From contig CAZYLZ010000004.1 of NCBI GenBank assembly GCA_964648335.1, positions 13,004-77,003 on the forward strand: DNA of 64,000 nucleotides, given 5' to 3'. This document shows positions 1 to 8,334 of this stretch, piece by piece (position 1 is the first letter of the stretch; every line of letters starts with the position of its first letter). Below the pieces are notes generated by a model, which was given only the letters and a program-made list of their open reading frames with translations, ran no database searches and was not told the DNA's origin. This DNA is from CAZYLZ01 sp964648335 (GTDB lineage Bacteria; Patescibacteriota; Minisyncoccia; Phycocordibacterales; UBA2100). A program made the translations under genes and the position numbers.

Positions 1-8
1 AAGCCCCG

Positions 9-1244
9 TTAGTAGTTACGCAACTGCTTAGCCCGCTCGTGGAGACGTATTCGTTCAAGCGCTTTGGCCTCGATCTGTCGGATACGCTCGCGGGTGACGC
101 CGAATTCGCGCCCTACCTCTTCAAGCGTGTAGCAGATTCCCTCTTCGGTAAGACCGTTCCTCATTTCCAAAATCTTGCGCTCTTTAGGCGAGAGCTCGTC
201 CATAACAGCGGTAAGCTGCTCAGTGAGGATGCGGTGCGACGCGGTCTGGTCCGGCGCTGCGATAGTGTCGTCGGGGATAAAGCTCCCCAAGGTCGACTTG
301 TCTTCATCATCGCCCACTGGAGACTCCAAAGATACCGTGTCTTGGTTGATCTTCTGGATGGTGTAAATCTTGTCGAGCTCGACGCCCATTTCTGCTGCAA
401 TCTCTTCTGGAAGCGGATCGCGTCCCAGATGCTGCGAAAGCTCGCGCGTCTTCTGCTTGTACTTGGCGATAGTCTCGACCATGTGGACCGGGATGCGGAT
501 GGTGCGCGACTGGTCTGCGAGCGCACGCGTGATAGCCTGGCGAATCCACCATGTCGCGTAGGTGGAGAATTTGAATCCCTTGGTGTAGTCGAATTTGTCG
601 ACCGCCTTGAAGAGGCCTATGTTTCCTTCTTGGATGAGGTCGAGGAGCGTGAGGTCGGGACTACGGTTGACGTACTTTTTAGCGATAGAAACCACGAGGC
701 GTAGGTTCGAGCGTGCCAGGATATTGCGCGCCTCTTCGTCGCCCTGCAGGATGCGCTTTGCCAATTCTTTTTCGGAGTTTGCGTTCAAAAGCGGGTACTG
801 TCCAATCTCGCGCAGGTACATCTGGATGGAGTCATAGCCTGACTCCGAAGACGATGCGCGACGGCCCTGCAGCTTCTTCTTTTCCAAGACACCACCCGAG
901 GCTTCTTCGTCGAGCATGCTGCCTCCTTCCAAGACATCGACGCCTGCGACCGCGAACTTCTCGTACATCTCTTCCAAAAGCTCGACATTCTCTTCGATCG
1001 CTGGGAACTCGCGCATGATCTCGTCGTAAGTCACGTATCCGCGTCCGCGGCCGAGTCCCAAGAGGATCTCTACCTGTTTATCCATCTTCGATACAGGCTT
1101 TACGGCACCTTTTGGCGCCGTGCGCTTGGTCGGCTTCGAGACGCTCTTTGCCTTCGGCTTTGCCTTAAGTGCCTTGGCACGAACTTTAGACCGCTGTGGA
1201 GCGGCCTTCTTCTTTGGCTTATGTGTGCGCTTTTTTGTTGCCAT
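9..1244 (-). CDS. rpoD: RNA polymerase primary sigma factor
   Basis: Primary (sigma-70/SigA) factor that gives RNA polymerase promoter specificity. 411 aa from the ATG at 1244; the longer frame to 1289 adds a hydrophobic stretch unlike any sigma factor. Residues 1-55 are Lys/Ala/Pro-rich in place of a normal region 1.1. Region 1.2 starts near YLREIGQYPLL (143-153), region 2 runs 160-245 with the melting-helix FSTYATWWIRQAI (226-238), region 3 follows, and the region 4 HTH contains VTRERIRQIEAKAL (383-396). It lies 73 bp downstream of dnaG on the same strand, as in the classical dnaG-rpoD arrangement. A possible -10 (TATTTT, minus strand 1257-1252) is 7 nt before the ATG. Confidence 0.97.
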   Translation of the reverse strand: MATKKRTHKPKKKAAPQRSKVRAKALKAKPKAKSVSKPTKRTAPKGAVKPVSKMDKQVEILLGLGRGRGYVTYDEIMREFPAIEENVELLEEMYEKFAVAGVDVLEGGSMLDEEASGGVLEKKKLQGRRASSSESGYDSIQMYLREIGQYPLLNANSEKELAKRILQGDEEARNILARSNLRLVVSIAKKYVNRSPDLTLLDLIQEGNIGLFKAVDKFDYTKGFKFSTYATWWIRQAITRALADQSRTIRIPVHMVETIAKYKQKTRELSQHLGRDPLPEEIAAEMGVELDKIYTIQKINQDTVSLESPVGDDEDKSTLGSFIPDDTIAAPDQTASHRILTEQLTAVMDELSPKERKILEMRNGLTEEGICYTLEEVGREFGVTRERIRQIEAKALERIRLHERAKQLRNY

Positions 1245-1317
1245 GTGTATAAAAATACCTATAAGAACCGGAGCAAGAAACAAAGACACCGCTTATGCGG
1301 AGGTATAAGGGGACATG

Positions 1318-3135
1318 TTACCCTACCTTGTCTAATTTTGCAATGTCAAGCGCAAGTCGCTGGCTTTCGGCCATCGCTCGGGCGAGTGCCTCATCGTCGC
1401 CCTGGGCCTCGGCCTGCTGTATCTGAGCAGTAGCTAGCTGAAGTTCGCGGCCGAGTTTTTCACGCAAAAGCGCCCGCAAAAGCTCGTGCGCCTCGATGGC
1501 AATATTGAGTCCCCCGTACAATCCCTCGGCCTTAAAGCGCATCACCTCGAGCTCTTCTTCGGCACCGGCAGAAACGGTGTCGAAAATATCTCCGAGTGCA
1601 GCTTTGAGCTCGGCCCTGAAGACATCGGTGTCGATTTCTTTCTTCTGCAACGACTCTTGCCAGAGCAAGAGGCCAAAGACTTGTCGCGCACGAGCCAGAG
1701 GATCGTGATTTTTGCCAAACTGCGGTCGTGTAAACGATTGCGTAGACGACTGAGGCCGCAGCGACGGATTAGACGATGTAGTAGCTCCTTGCACTGAGCG
1801 CGCGGGCGTTACTGCTCCGCGGGCCACCTTTTGCACAGCCTCGGCTAGCACGCGCTCGGGAATGCCGGTGCGCTTGGACGTTTCGCGCGTAAAGAAATCG
1901 CGATCGAGCACGCTTGGCATCTCGACAATGAACGGAAGCACCGTAGCCTCGACCGCCTTCACGAAGGCATGATCGTCGACCGCGCGCTTCTTGAGGACAT
2001 CGAGAAGAAAGAACACGACCGGCTGCGCGCTCTTGACCGCATCTTTCCACGCGTCGCTTCCCTTTTCTTTTATAATGTCCGCCGGGTCTTTTCCTCCTTC
2101 GACGGCTACGACTTTTACATCCATACCAAGTCCTAATGCCAGGCGCGCAGACTTTTGTGCCGCGGTTATGCCCGCGTCGTCGGAGTCGAGCGCGAGTATG
2201 AGGTTGTTGGTCATGCGCTTGAGCAGGGTCACGTGGTCGGCGGTCAAGGCAGTGCCCGACACAGCAACCGTGTTGGTCCACCCTGCTTGGTGCGACATCA
2301 CCAGATCCATCTGCCCTTCGACCAAGATTGCGCAGTCGAGCTTGCGCATGCTCTGTTTGGCACGGTCGTAACCGTACAGGACTTTCGCCTTATGAAAGAG
2401 TTCCGATTCGGGGCTATTGATATACTTTGCCGCGTCGGAATCTTTGGACTGCCCGAAGATGCGGCCACTAAAGGCGATGATGCGTCCGGCGGTGTCGCCC
2501 ATCGGAAACATGATGCGGCTACGAAAGCGGTCGTAGGCACCCTTGTTCGCCCCTTCGGAGTCGGGCATCTTGGCAAGACCCGCTGCTATTACCTCGGCTT
2601 CGGTGAAGCCCTTGTCCTTGAGATGAAGCGTGAGTGTGCGCCAGCCGACCTCTTCTGAGGGCGCCCAACCGAGCCGAAATTTCTGAATGGTCTCGGCCGT
2701 TATACCGCGCGAGAGCACGTAGTCGTACTGCGCGCTCTTGTCGGCAAGATTGCGCTGGAAAAAGATTGTCGCTGCCTCGATAAGCTCGTACAGACGCTGC
2801 TTGGCATCTTTGTCTTCTTTGCCCGCGCCCTTTTCGTACACGATCTCGACACCCGCTTTGTCGGCCAAAATCTTGAGCGCACCCTTGAAGTCAATCCCCT
2901 CGATGGTCTCGATAAAGGTAAACATGTCGCCGCCCACGCCGCAGCCGAAGCAGTGGTAGGTGCCGCGCTCGGGCGAGAGGGTGAACGAGGGAGACTTTTC
3001 GCTGTGAAAGGGGCACCGTGCCTTGTAGTTGAGGCCGGCGCGCTTGAGCTCGACGTAGCCTGACACCACGTCGACGATCGAGAGTTTCTCTTTTATTTGT
3101 TCTACCGTTGTTGCCACAGGTGAATGATACGTCAT
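1318..3135 (-). CDS. dnaG: DNA primase
   Basis: Makes RNA primers at the replication fork. 605 aa, usual length for DnaG. The N-terminal zinc-binding domain is visible as C41-P-F-H44 and C62-F-G-C65. The TOPRIM catalytic core has the acidic EGQMD motif near residue 270 followed by DSDDAG. The C-terminal 150 residues are helical and Gln/Ala-rich, in the place of the helicase-binding domain. No other replication gene adjoins except rpoD downstream. A divergent promoter for the 3240 gene begins 20 bp upstream. Confidence 0.97.
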   Translation of the reverse strand: MTYHSPVATTVEQIKEKLSIVDVVSGYVELKRAGLNYKARCPFHSEKSPSFTLSPERGTYHCFGCGVGGDMFTFIETIEGIDFKGALKILADKAGVEIVYEKGAGKEDKDAKQRLYELIEAATIFFQRNLADKSAQYDYVLSRGITAETIQKFRLGWAPSEEVGWRTLTLHLKDKGFTEAEVIAAGLAKMPDSEGANKGAYDRFRSRIMFPMGDTAGRIIAFSGRIFGQSKDSDAAKYINSPESELFHKAKVLYGYDRAKQSMRKLDCAILVEGQMDLVMSHQAGWTNTVAVSGTALTADHVTLLKRMTNNLILALDSDDAGITAAQKSARLALGLGMDVKVVAVEGGKDPADIIKEKGSDAWKDAVKSAQPVVFFLLDVLKKRAVDDHAFVKAVEATVLPFIVEMPSVLDRDFFTRETSKRTGIPERVLAEAVQKVARGAVTPARSVQGATTSSNPSLRPQSSTQSFTRPQFGKNHDPLARARQVFGLLLWQESLQKKEIDTDVFRAELKAALGDIFDTVSAGAEEELEVMRFKAEGLYGGLNIAIEAHELLRALLREKLGRELQLATAQIQQAEAQGDDEALARAMAESQRLALDIAKLDKVG

Positions 3136-3154
3136 GCTCTACGATGGCATGATA

Positions 3155-3183
3155 TTGACTTTTTACCCTAATAGTGTTATCAT
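3155..3183 (+). promoter_or_regulatory. Sigma-70 promoter of the 3240 gene
   Basis: TTGACT (3155-3160), 17-bp spacer, TATCAT (3178-3183). The leader that follows holds a 7-bp stem-loop (3197-3203 with 3209-3215) and then a GAGAGGAG Shine-Dalgarno before the ATG. Confidence 0.8.
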
Positions 3184-3239
3184 ACTATTTAGCCCTCCTA
3201 CCAGGGAATGGTAGGTTCATCACCGAGAGGAGCTGACTC

Positions 3240-3611
3240 ATGGCTACCATCCACGAGTACAACGACATCCTGCGCCGTCGTGGCGCAAAGGACGCGGTCG
3301 AGTTTGCCGTCGTTTCGCGGGAGCCCGTACTTCTGCGCGCCGCTCGTAAGACGGTGCAAGGTCTGTGGATCCTCGACGACAAGCGCGTGCCGGCATGCCC
3401 GGGTCTGTCTGTCCCGGACGAACTGCCAGCGATGGCCCGTCAGCCGCAGGACTTCCGTGATCACCGGACGGCACCTTCTCCGGCTCCCAAGCCGACGAAG
3501 ACCGCCCTCGGCACCGGGAAAGCTGCATCCGATAAAAGGAAGCGCGATCGCTCCGCTGCCGACATGAAAATTCGCGCCAAGATGAAAGGTGCTGGCAGCA
3601 AAAAGAGCTAG
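3240..3611 (+). CDS. Small basic protein of unknown function
   Basis: 123 aa, not recognised. The N-terminal 75 residues look folded (MATIHEYNDILRRRG onwards, with alternating hydrophobic and charged residues). The last 45 residues are Pro, Lys and Ser-rich and basic, probably disordered and possibly nucleic-acid binding (inference). It is a stand-alone transcription unit: consensus promoter, leader hairpin, strong SD and a perfect 10-bp terminator hairpin right after the stop. That layout makes it a real gene despite having no family assignment. Confidence 0.8.
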   Translation: MATIHEYNDILRRRGAKDAVEFAVVSREPVLLRAARKTVQGLWILDDKRVPACPGLSVPDELPAMARQPQDFRDHRTAPSPAPKPTKTALGTGKAASDKRKRDRSAADMKIRAKMKGAGSKKS

Positions 3612-3632
3612 CTGCCACTCCACTCACACCAC

Positions 3633-3662
3633 CGCCGACCCGTTCTGGGTCGGCGGATTTTT
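3633..3662 (+). terminator. Rho-independent terminator of the 3240 gene
   Basis: Perfect 10-bp GC-rich stem (3633-3642 with 3648-3657), 5-nt loop, followed by ATTTTTA. Confidence 0.9.
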
Positions 3663-3669
3663 ATAGCAA

Positions 3670-3693
3670 AAGACCGCCACTGGTGGCGGTCTT
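3670..3693 (-). terminator. Terminator hairpin of the NUDIX gene
   Basis: 11-bp inverted repeat (3670-3680 with 3683-3693) directly after the NUDIX stop codon; the minus-strand tail is TTTTGC, a short U-tract. Confidence 0.65.
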
Positions 3694-3697
3694 CGGT

Positions 3698-4114
3698 CTA
3701 TCGAGCCTCGCCCAGATAGAGCGATATGTCGGTAAGAATACGGAGATTGGTGCGTCCGATCGGAATACCGCCGAGCGCTTGGCGTAGCGAGTAGAACTTT
3801 CCGTACTCTCCTTCGCACACGGTCACGCTCGCTTCGAAGGTATCTGCAACAGCCATGATGAAGATGTGGTGAATCGACGTCTCTCCCTCGTAGTCTCCAA
3901 AGTACTGATACTGAGAAATATCGATGGAGAGCTCTTCTCGAATCTCTCGTCGGAGCGCCTGCTCAATGGTTTCGCCAGGCTCTATTCCGCCTCCGAAGAA
4001 TGCATACTTGCTGGCATGACGTGGCGCATCGGCCGTCCGCTTTTGCAGGAAAAACTTGAATTCGCCATTGCACGACCGGTACGGAACCAGCACGGCACAG
4101 GTACGTTTTGTCAT
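3698..4114 (-). CDS. NUDIX hydrolase
   Basis: 138 aa single-domain NUDIX protein, expected to hydrolyse a nucleoside diphosphate linked to another moiety; the substrate cannot be told from sequence. The NUDIX box is intact: GGGIEPGETIEQALRREIREEL, cut here as G-x5-E (GGIEPGE) and REIREELSI, at about residues 41-64. Single gene flanked by convergent and divergent small genes, with its own terminator hairpin. Upstream GAGGAGGAG-like sequence provides the ribosome binding site. Confidence 0.9.
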   Translation of the reverse strand: MTKRTCAVLVPYRSCNGEFKFFLQKRTADAPRHASKYAFFGGGIEPGETIEQALRREIREELSIDISQYQYFGDYEGETSIHHIFIMAVADTFEASVTVCEGEYGKFYSLRQALGGIPIGRTNLRILTDISLYLGEAR

Positions 4115-4207
4115 AGTCGCTCCTCCTCTGTTCTTTTTTGAGTATACGCGTACTCGTCATGCACGCAATGGATGGTCTTGTGCCTCTCGTCCGCGCACCC
4201 AGCACCC

Positions 4208-4236
4208 TTGCCACAGAGCTCGCTCGGGTGTATTTT
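4208..4236 (+). promoter_or_regulatory. Probable promoter of the 4264 gene
   Basis: TTGCCA (4208-4213), 17-bp spacer, TATTTT (4231-4236), placed 27 bp before the ATG. Confidence 0.55.
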
Positions 4237-4263
4237 CGATGACGGTCTGAGAGGGAGTCGTTA

Positions 4264-4473
4264 ATGAGAATATCCGTACAGCGGCGTAACGCCGCAAAGA
4301 TCGCTCGAGAGTCGGTTGCAAAGCGTCCGCGTTCGGCAGCTAAACGGCAGCCGAAATGCAGCCAATGCCCACACTACCCTATCGCTTCCCTGCCGGCTCG
4401 AAAGCGTGAGATCAACCGATCAATACTGATCGCTCTCATACTGTCGCGGTTCTGCTTGGATCGCGACAGCTGA
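4264..4473 (+). CDS. Small basic protein of unknown function
   Basis: 69 aa, Arg/Lys-rich, with one C-x2-C pair (CSQC, residues 39-42) and a hydrophobic C-terminal patch (SILIALIL). No family recognised. Support comes from its context: a GAGAGGGAG Shine-Dalgarno 6 nt before the ATG, a plausible promoter and a strong terminator just after the stop. Composition resembles the other small SD-led orphan genes here (3240, 12999, 51548). It could still be a non-coding transcript; a 7-bp stem (4442-4448 with 4462-4468) overlaps its end. Confidence 0.5.
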   Translation: MRISVQRRNAAKIARESVAKRPRSAAKRQPKCSQCPHYPIASLPARKREINRSILIALILSRFCLDRDS

Positions 4474-4478
4474 TACCA

Positions 4479-4513
4479 AACAACCCCCACGTTTCCGTGG
4501 GGGTTGTTCTCTT
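4479..4513 (+). terminator. Terminator after the 4264 gene
   Basis: 12-bp stem (4479-4490 with 4497-4508), 6-nt loop, followed by CTCTTTCT on the plus strand. Confidence 0.8.
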
Positions 4514-4523
4514 TCTGAATCAA

Positions 4524-4642
4524 TGACTCTTTAGTCACGGATCGTTTTTGCTAAAACGTCCGCGACCCACTAAACAGTGCCTAGGCACTGTTTAATCGCG
4601 CCGTCGCGCTCCGATTCGTAAAGCTCCAAGTATTCGCTTTAC
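4524..4642. other. Cluster of inverted repeats at the rpoC 3' end
   Basis: No gene here. Holds a 14-bp hairpin (4524-4537), a perfect 24-bp palindrome (4571-4594, centre CCTAGG) and a 7-bp stem spanning the rpoC stop (4618-4624 with 4636-4642). No clear U-tract follows, so termination of rpoBC here is likely but not proven. Confidence 0.5.
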
Positions 4643-7600
4643 GCGTCGCGACGGCGGACCTCCTTGTGTGGGAACTTGATATCAAGCTCGCGCTGCAAGT
4701 CGGTAATCATCTGCTTCTTGCGGCTACCCGGGAATCCGGTGCCTGCTGGGATGAGTCGGCCGATGATGACGTTCTCCTTGAGTCCGACAAGATTGTCAGT
4801 GACTCCCGAGACTGCAGCATCGGTGAGCTTGCGAGTTGCGTGCTGGAAGGATACGGCAGCAAGGAACGATGCGCGGGTCAGCGAGACTTCTGCGATACCC
4901 AAGACGAGTCGCTTGCCCTTGCCTGCTTCGCCGCCTTTGGTCTTCACTTCGTCATTGGCTACATCGAGCTCGAACTCCTCGACGACGTCGCCGACCGAGA
5001 ACTGTGTGTCACCGGCAGTGACGAGTTCGACACGGCTAAACATCTGACGAACGATAAGTTCCAAGTGCTTGCGAGAAATCGCCACTCCCTGGAGCTCGTA
5101 GATGCGTGTGATCTCTTCGATGATGTATACCTGGGTCGCCTCCTTGCCAGCGTACTGGTAGAGCTCCTCGAGGTTCGCCGATCCGTCAGTGAGGAATTCT
5201 CCCTTCTCGACAGTCTGGCCAACCTTGACGATGACCGAACGTGCTGGGTGCGATCGGTATTCGAGATCACGCTTGCCGTGCTTGCCTTCTGCCATGAGCA
5301 TGATGACCGTCTCGGCGCCGTCTTTCTCGATAGATGCGACAGAACCGGTTACGTGTGAGACGAGTGCCGGAACCTTTGGCTTGCGGCGCTCGAAGACTTC
5401 TTCGACGCGTGGGAGTCCCGAGGTGATGTCTCCTCCTGCGACCGCCACACCACCGGTGTGGAACGTACGCATGGTGAGCTGCGTTCCCGGCTCGCCGATT
5501 GCCTGTGCTGCGACGACTCCGACCGCTTCTCCGATCTCTACCATCTCGCCGGTCGTGAGGTCGTTACCATAGCACTGCTGGCAGATGCCGCGGACGGTCT
5601 TGCAGGTCATAGGCGAGCGCACGTTGATGGACTTTACGTCCGATGCGTCGATAAGCTTTACGTCTTCTGCGAGTACGCGGTGGTTGCGTTTCAGCGCGAC
5701 ACCGTCTCCCATAAGATCGTCGGCGATGACACGGCCCATAAGCTGCTGTCCAAGCGATTTTCCAAGCGCTCCTTCTTTTGGCTTCTCCAAAAGCACACCC
5801 TCTTTGGTTCCGCAGTCCTCTTCGATGACGATTACGTCCTGACCTACGTCGAACAAGCGGCGAGTAAGATATCCTGCCTTTGCCGTGTTGAGTGCGGTGT
5901 CTGCCAATCCCTTACGTGCACCGTGAGTCGAGATGAAGTACTCGATCGGAGTAAGACCCTCTTTCATCGAAGCGGTGATCGGGAATTCGATGATCTCTCC
6001 GCGTGGGTTGGTGATCATTCCCTTCATACCAGCCATCTGGTTGAGCTGGCCCACCGATCCACGAGCGCCCGAGGTGATCATGTCGTAGACAGAGCCTTTG
6101 CGGTCGAGCGAATCCAAGATGAGCTTGCGGAGATCTCCTCCGATGCGCTCCCAGAGCTCGATCGTCATGCGACGGCGTTCGTCTGCAGTGAGAAGTCCTT
6201 CGTTGAACTGCGTCCAGAGCTCGGTCGTCGCCTTGCGACCGTCCTCGACGAGCTTGGTCTTCTCTGGCGGGACCGCGAGATCCGAGAAGCTCCAGGTGAT
6301 TCCTGCGTGAGTAGCGTATTTGAAACCGAACTGCTTGATCTTGTCGATGATCGCAGGGATTCCCTCGAGCTTGTAGCGCTTGACGAGATCCTGCACGAGC
6401 GCGTTGATGCGCTTGTTGGTGACTTCGTCGTTGATGTAAGGGAAGTCGTTCGGGAGTGCTGCGTTGAACAAGAGGCGTCCAACAGTCGTCTCGAAGATCT
6501 TGCCGCCAAACTGTGCGTACTTAGCGTTTTCGGATGGAAGGACCTTGATCTTGGCACGGAGATTGATGTCGTCGAAGTCGTATGCGGTGATCGCCGCGTT
6601 GGTCGAGTGGAAGGCCTTGCCCTCACCCTTCAAACCATCGACAGATTTCGTCATCCAGTAGCAGCCCAAGACGATATCGAGGAGCTTCGATGCGATGACT
6701 GGATCTCCGTTACCTGGCTTGAGTACGTTCTTGTTGGCCGACATGATCTCGCGTGCTTCCATCTGCGCCTCAGGCGAGAGTGGTACGTGGACCGACATGG
6801 TGTCTCCGTCGAAGTCTGCGTTGTATGCAGGACATACGAGCGGATGGAGCTGTATTGCCGAACCTTCGATGAGTACCGGGCGGAATGCCTGGATAGACTG
6901 ACGGTGAAGTGTCGGTGCGCGGTTGAGTAACACGTGCTTGTCGGCGATGACCTCTTCGAGGATTGCCCAGACCTCTGGCACGCCTTCTTCTATAAGACGG
7001 CCTGCGCCGCGGATGTTGTATGCGAGCTCGCGCTGCAACAATCCTGCGATGACGAACGGACGGAAGAGCTCGAGCGCCATGTGCTTTGGAAGTCCGCACT
7101 GGTCGAGGTTCAAGTCAGGTCCGACCACAATGACCGAGCGTCCCGAGTAGTCTACGCGCTTACCGAGGAGGTTTCCGCGGAAGTAACCCTGCTTACCCTT
7201 GAGGTAATCAGCGAGCGACTTGAGCGGACGGCGGCGAGCACCCAAGATTCCTGCTGCACCCTGTCCGCGGCGCATCGAGTTATCCAAGAGCGCGTCGACT
7301 GCCTCCTGCAAGATGCGCTTTTCGTTGCGCAAGATGACTTCTGGCGCCTTGATAGCGAGAAGCTTCTTGAGACGGTTGTTTCGGTTGATGACGCGGCGGT
7401 AGAGATCGTTCAAGTCAGAAGATGCATGGCGACCGCCTTCGAGTGCCACCATCGGACGCAACTGTGGAGGAACGACTGGCAAGCGTGACATGAACATCCA
7501 CTCTGGACGTACGCCCGAGCGGAGCATGCCCTCAGCGAGCGAGATGCGCTTGCGGAGCTTCTCGCGGTCGGCTGCAGGAGCCTTGTCGAGATCGCCCTTC

Positions 7601-8310
7601 AGGGTCTTTACGTATGCTGCGAGGTCGAGCTTCTTCAAGATGTCGTAGAGAGCCTCGGCACCGATAGCTGCTTCGAACATCGCGCCGTATTTGACGGCAA
7701 ATGTGTGATACGCAGCCTCGTCGAGCACGATTCCCTCGCGCACGCGCTCGATGTCGCGCTTGGTCTGCGCAGCGAGATCCTTGAGACGGGTCTTCTCGTC
7801 GGCATTGTTAGCGCCCTTCATCTTGGCGTTGAACTCGGTGTCCAAATCCTTGAGCAAGCGATTCTTCTCGTTCTCTAGAACGCGGGTCACGATGTAGCCG
7901 GCAAAGTAGACGACCTTCTCGACATCTGCTGCTGAAAGTCCGAGCAAGAGGGCGATGCGAGATGGAATGCCGCGCAAGAACCAAATGTGAGCGACAGGAG
8001 TCGCGAGGTCGATATGACCCATGCGCTCGCGGCGTACGATGGCGCGCGTTATCTCGACGCCACACTTCTCACAGATGATGCCCTTGAAGCGGATACCGCG
8101 GTATTTACCACAGTAACACTCGTAGTCCTTCTCAGGACCGAAGATCTTCTCGTCAAAGAGTCCGCTCTTCTCGGGGCGCTGGGTTCGGTAGTTGATAGTC
8201 TCTGGCTTGGTCACTTCACCATACGACCAGTCGAGCATCCTCTCAGGCGATGCAAGTGACACCGACAGGATGTCGAAGTCTTGCGGGATCGAGTCTGTTT
8301 TCTTTTTCAT
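4639..8310 (-). CDS. rpoC: RNA polymerase subunit beta'
   Basis: Catalytic subunit of RNA polymerase, 1223 aa, close to the short Gram-positive length and lacking large lineage-specific inserts. N-terminal zinc ribbon C65-C67...C80-C83, then the active-site NADFDGD motif at 497-503 with the three Mg-binding aspartates. The second zinc site (CGTKEG and CKTVRGICQQC) is present in the C-terminal half, followed by the trigger-loop region (GEPGTQLTMRTFHTGG). It follows rpoB after a 24-bp gap, so the two are cotranscribed. Confidence 0.99.
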   Translation of the reverse strand: MKKKTDSIPQDFDILSVSLASPERMLDWSYGEVTKPETINYRTQRPEKSGLFDEKIFGPEKDYECYCGKYRGIRFKGIICEKCGVEITRAIVRRERMGHIDLATPVAHIWFLRGIPSRIALLLGLSAADVEKVVYFAGYIVTRVLENEKNRLLKDLDTEFNAKMKGANNADEKTRLKDLAAQTKRDIERVREGIVLDEAAYHTFAVKYGAMFEAAIGAEALYDILKKLDLAAYVKTLKGDLDKAPAADREKLRKRISLAEGMLRSGVRPEWMFMSRLPVVPPQLRPMVALEGGRHASSDLNDLYRRVINRNNRLKKLLAIKAPEVILRNEKRILQEAVDALLDNSMRRGQGAAGILGARRRPLKSLADYLKGKQGYFRGNLLGKRVDYSGRSVIVVGPDLNLDQCGLPKHMALELFRPFVIAGLLQRELAYNIRGAGRLIEEGVPEVWAILEEVIADKHVLLNRAPTLHRQSIQAFRPVLIEGSAIQLHPLVCPAYNADFDGDTMSVHVPLSPEAQMEAREIMSANKNVLKPGNGDPVIASKLLDIVLGCYWMTKSVDGLKGEGKAFHSTNAAITAYDFDDINLRAKIKVLPSENAKYAQFGGKIFETTVGRLLFNAALPNDFPYINDEVTNKRINALVQDLVKRYKLEGIPAIIDKIKQFGFKYATHAGITWSFSDLAVPPEKTKLVEDGRKATTELWTQFNEGLLTADERRRMTIELWERIGGDLRKLILDSLDRKGSVYDMITSGARGSVGQLNQMAGMKGMITNPRGEIIEFPITASMKEGLTPIEYFISTHGARKGLADTALNTAKAGYLTRRLFDVGQDVIVIEEDCGTKEGVLLEKPKEGALGKSLGQQLMGRVIADDLMGDGVALKRNHRVLAEDVKLIDASDVKSINVRSPMTCKTVRGICQQCYGNDLTTGEMVEIGEAVGVVAAQAIGEPGTQLTMRTFHTGGVAVAGGDITSGLPRVEEVFERRKPKVPALVSHVTGSVASIEKDGAETVIMLMAEGKHGKRDLEYRSHPARSVIVKVGQTVEKGEFLTDGSANLEELYQYAGKEATQVYIIEEITRIYELQGVAISRKHLELIVRQMFSRVELVTAGDTQFSVGDVVEEFELDVANDEVKTKGGEAGKGKRLVLGIAEVSLTRASFLAAVSFQHATRKLTDAAVSGVTDNLVGLKENVIIGRLIPAGTGFPGSRKKQMITDLQRELDIKFPHKEVRRRDA

Positions 8311-8334
8311 ACGTTTGTGTGTGTTATGAGAAGA

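Noticed and set aside
5458..6930. 490-aa open frame on the plus strand inside rpoC
   Set aside because: It is the antisense shadow of rpoC; its composition shows no domain, and it has no ribosome site or promoter.
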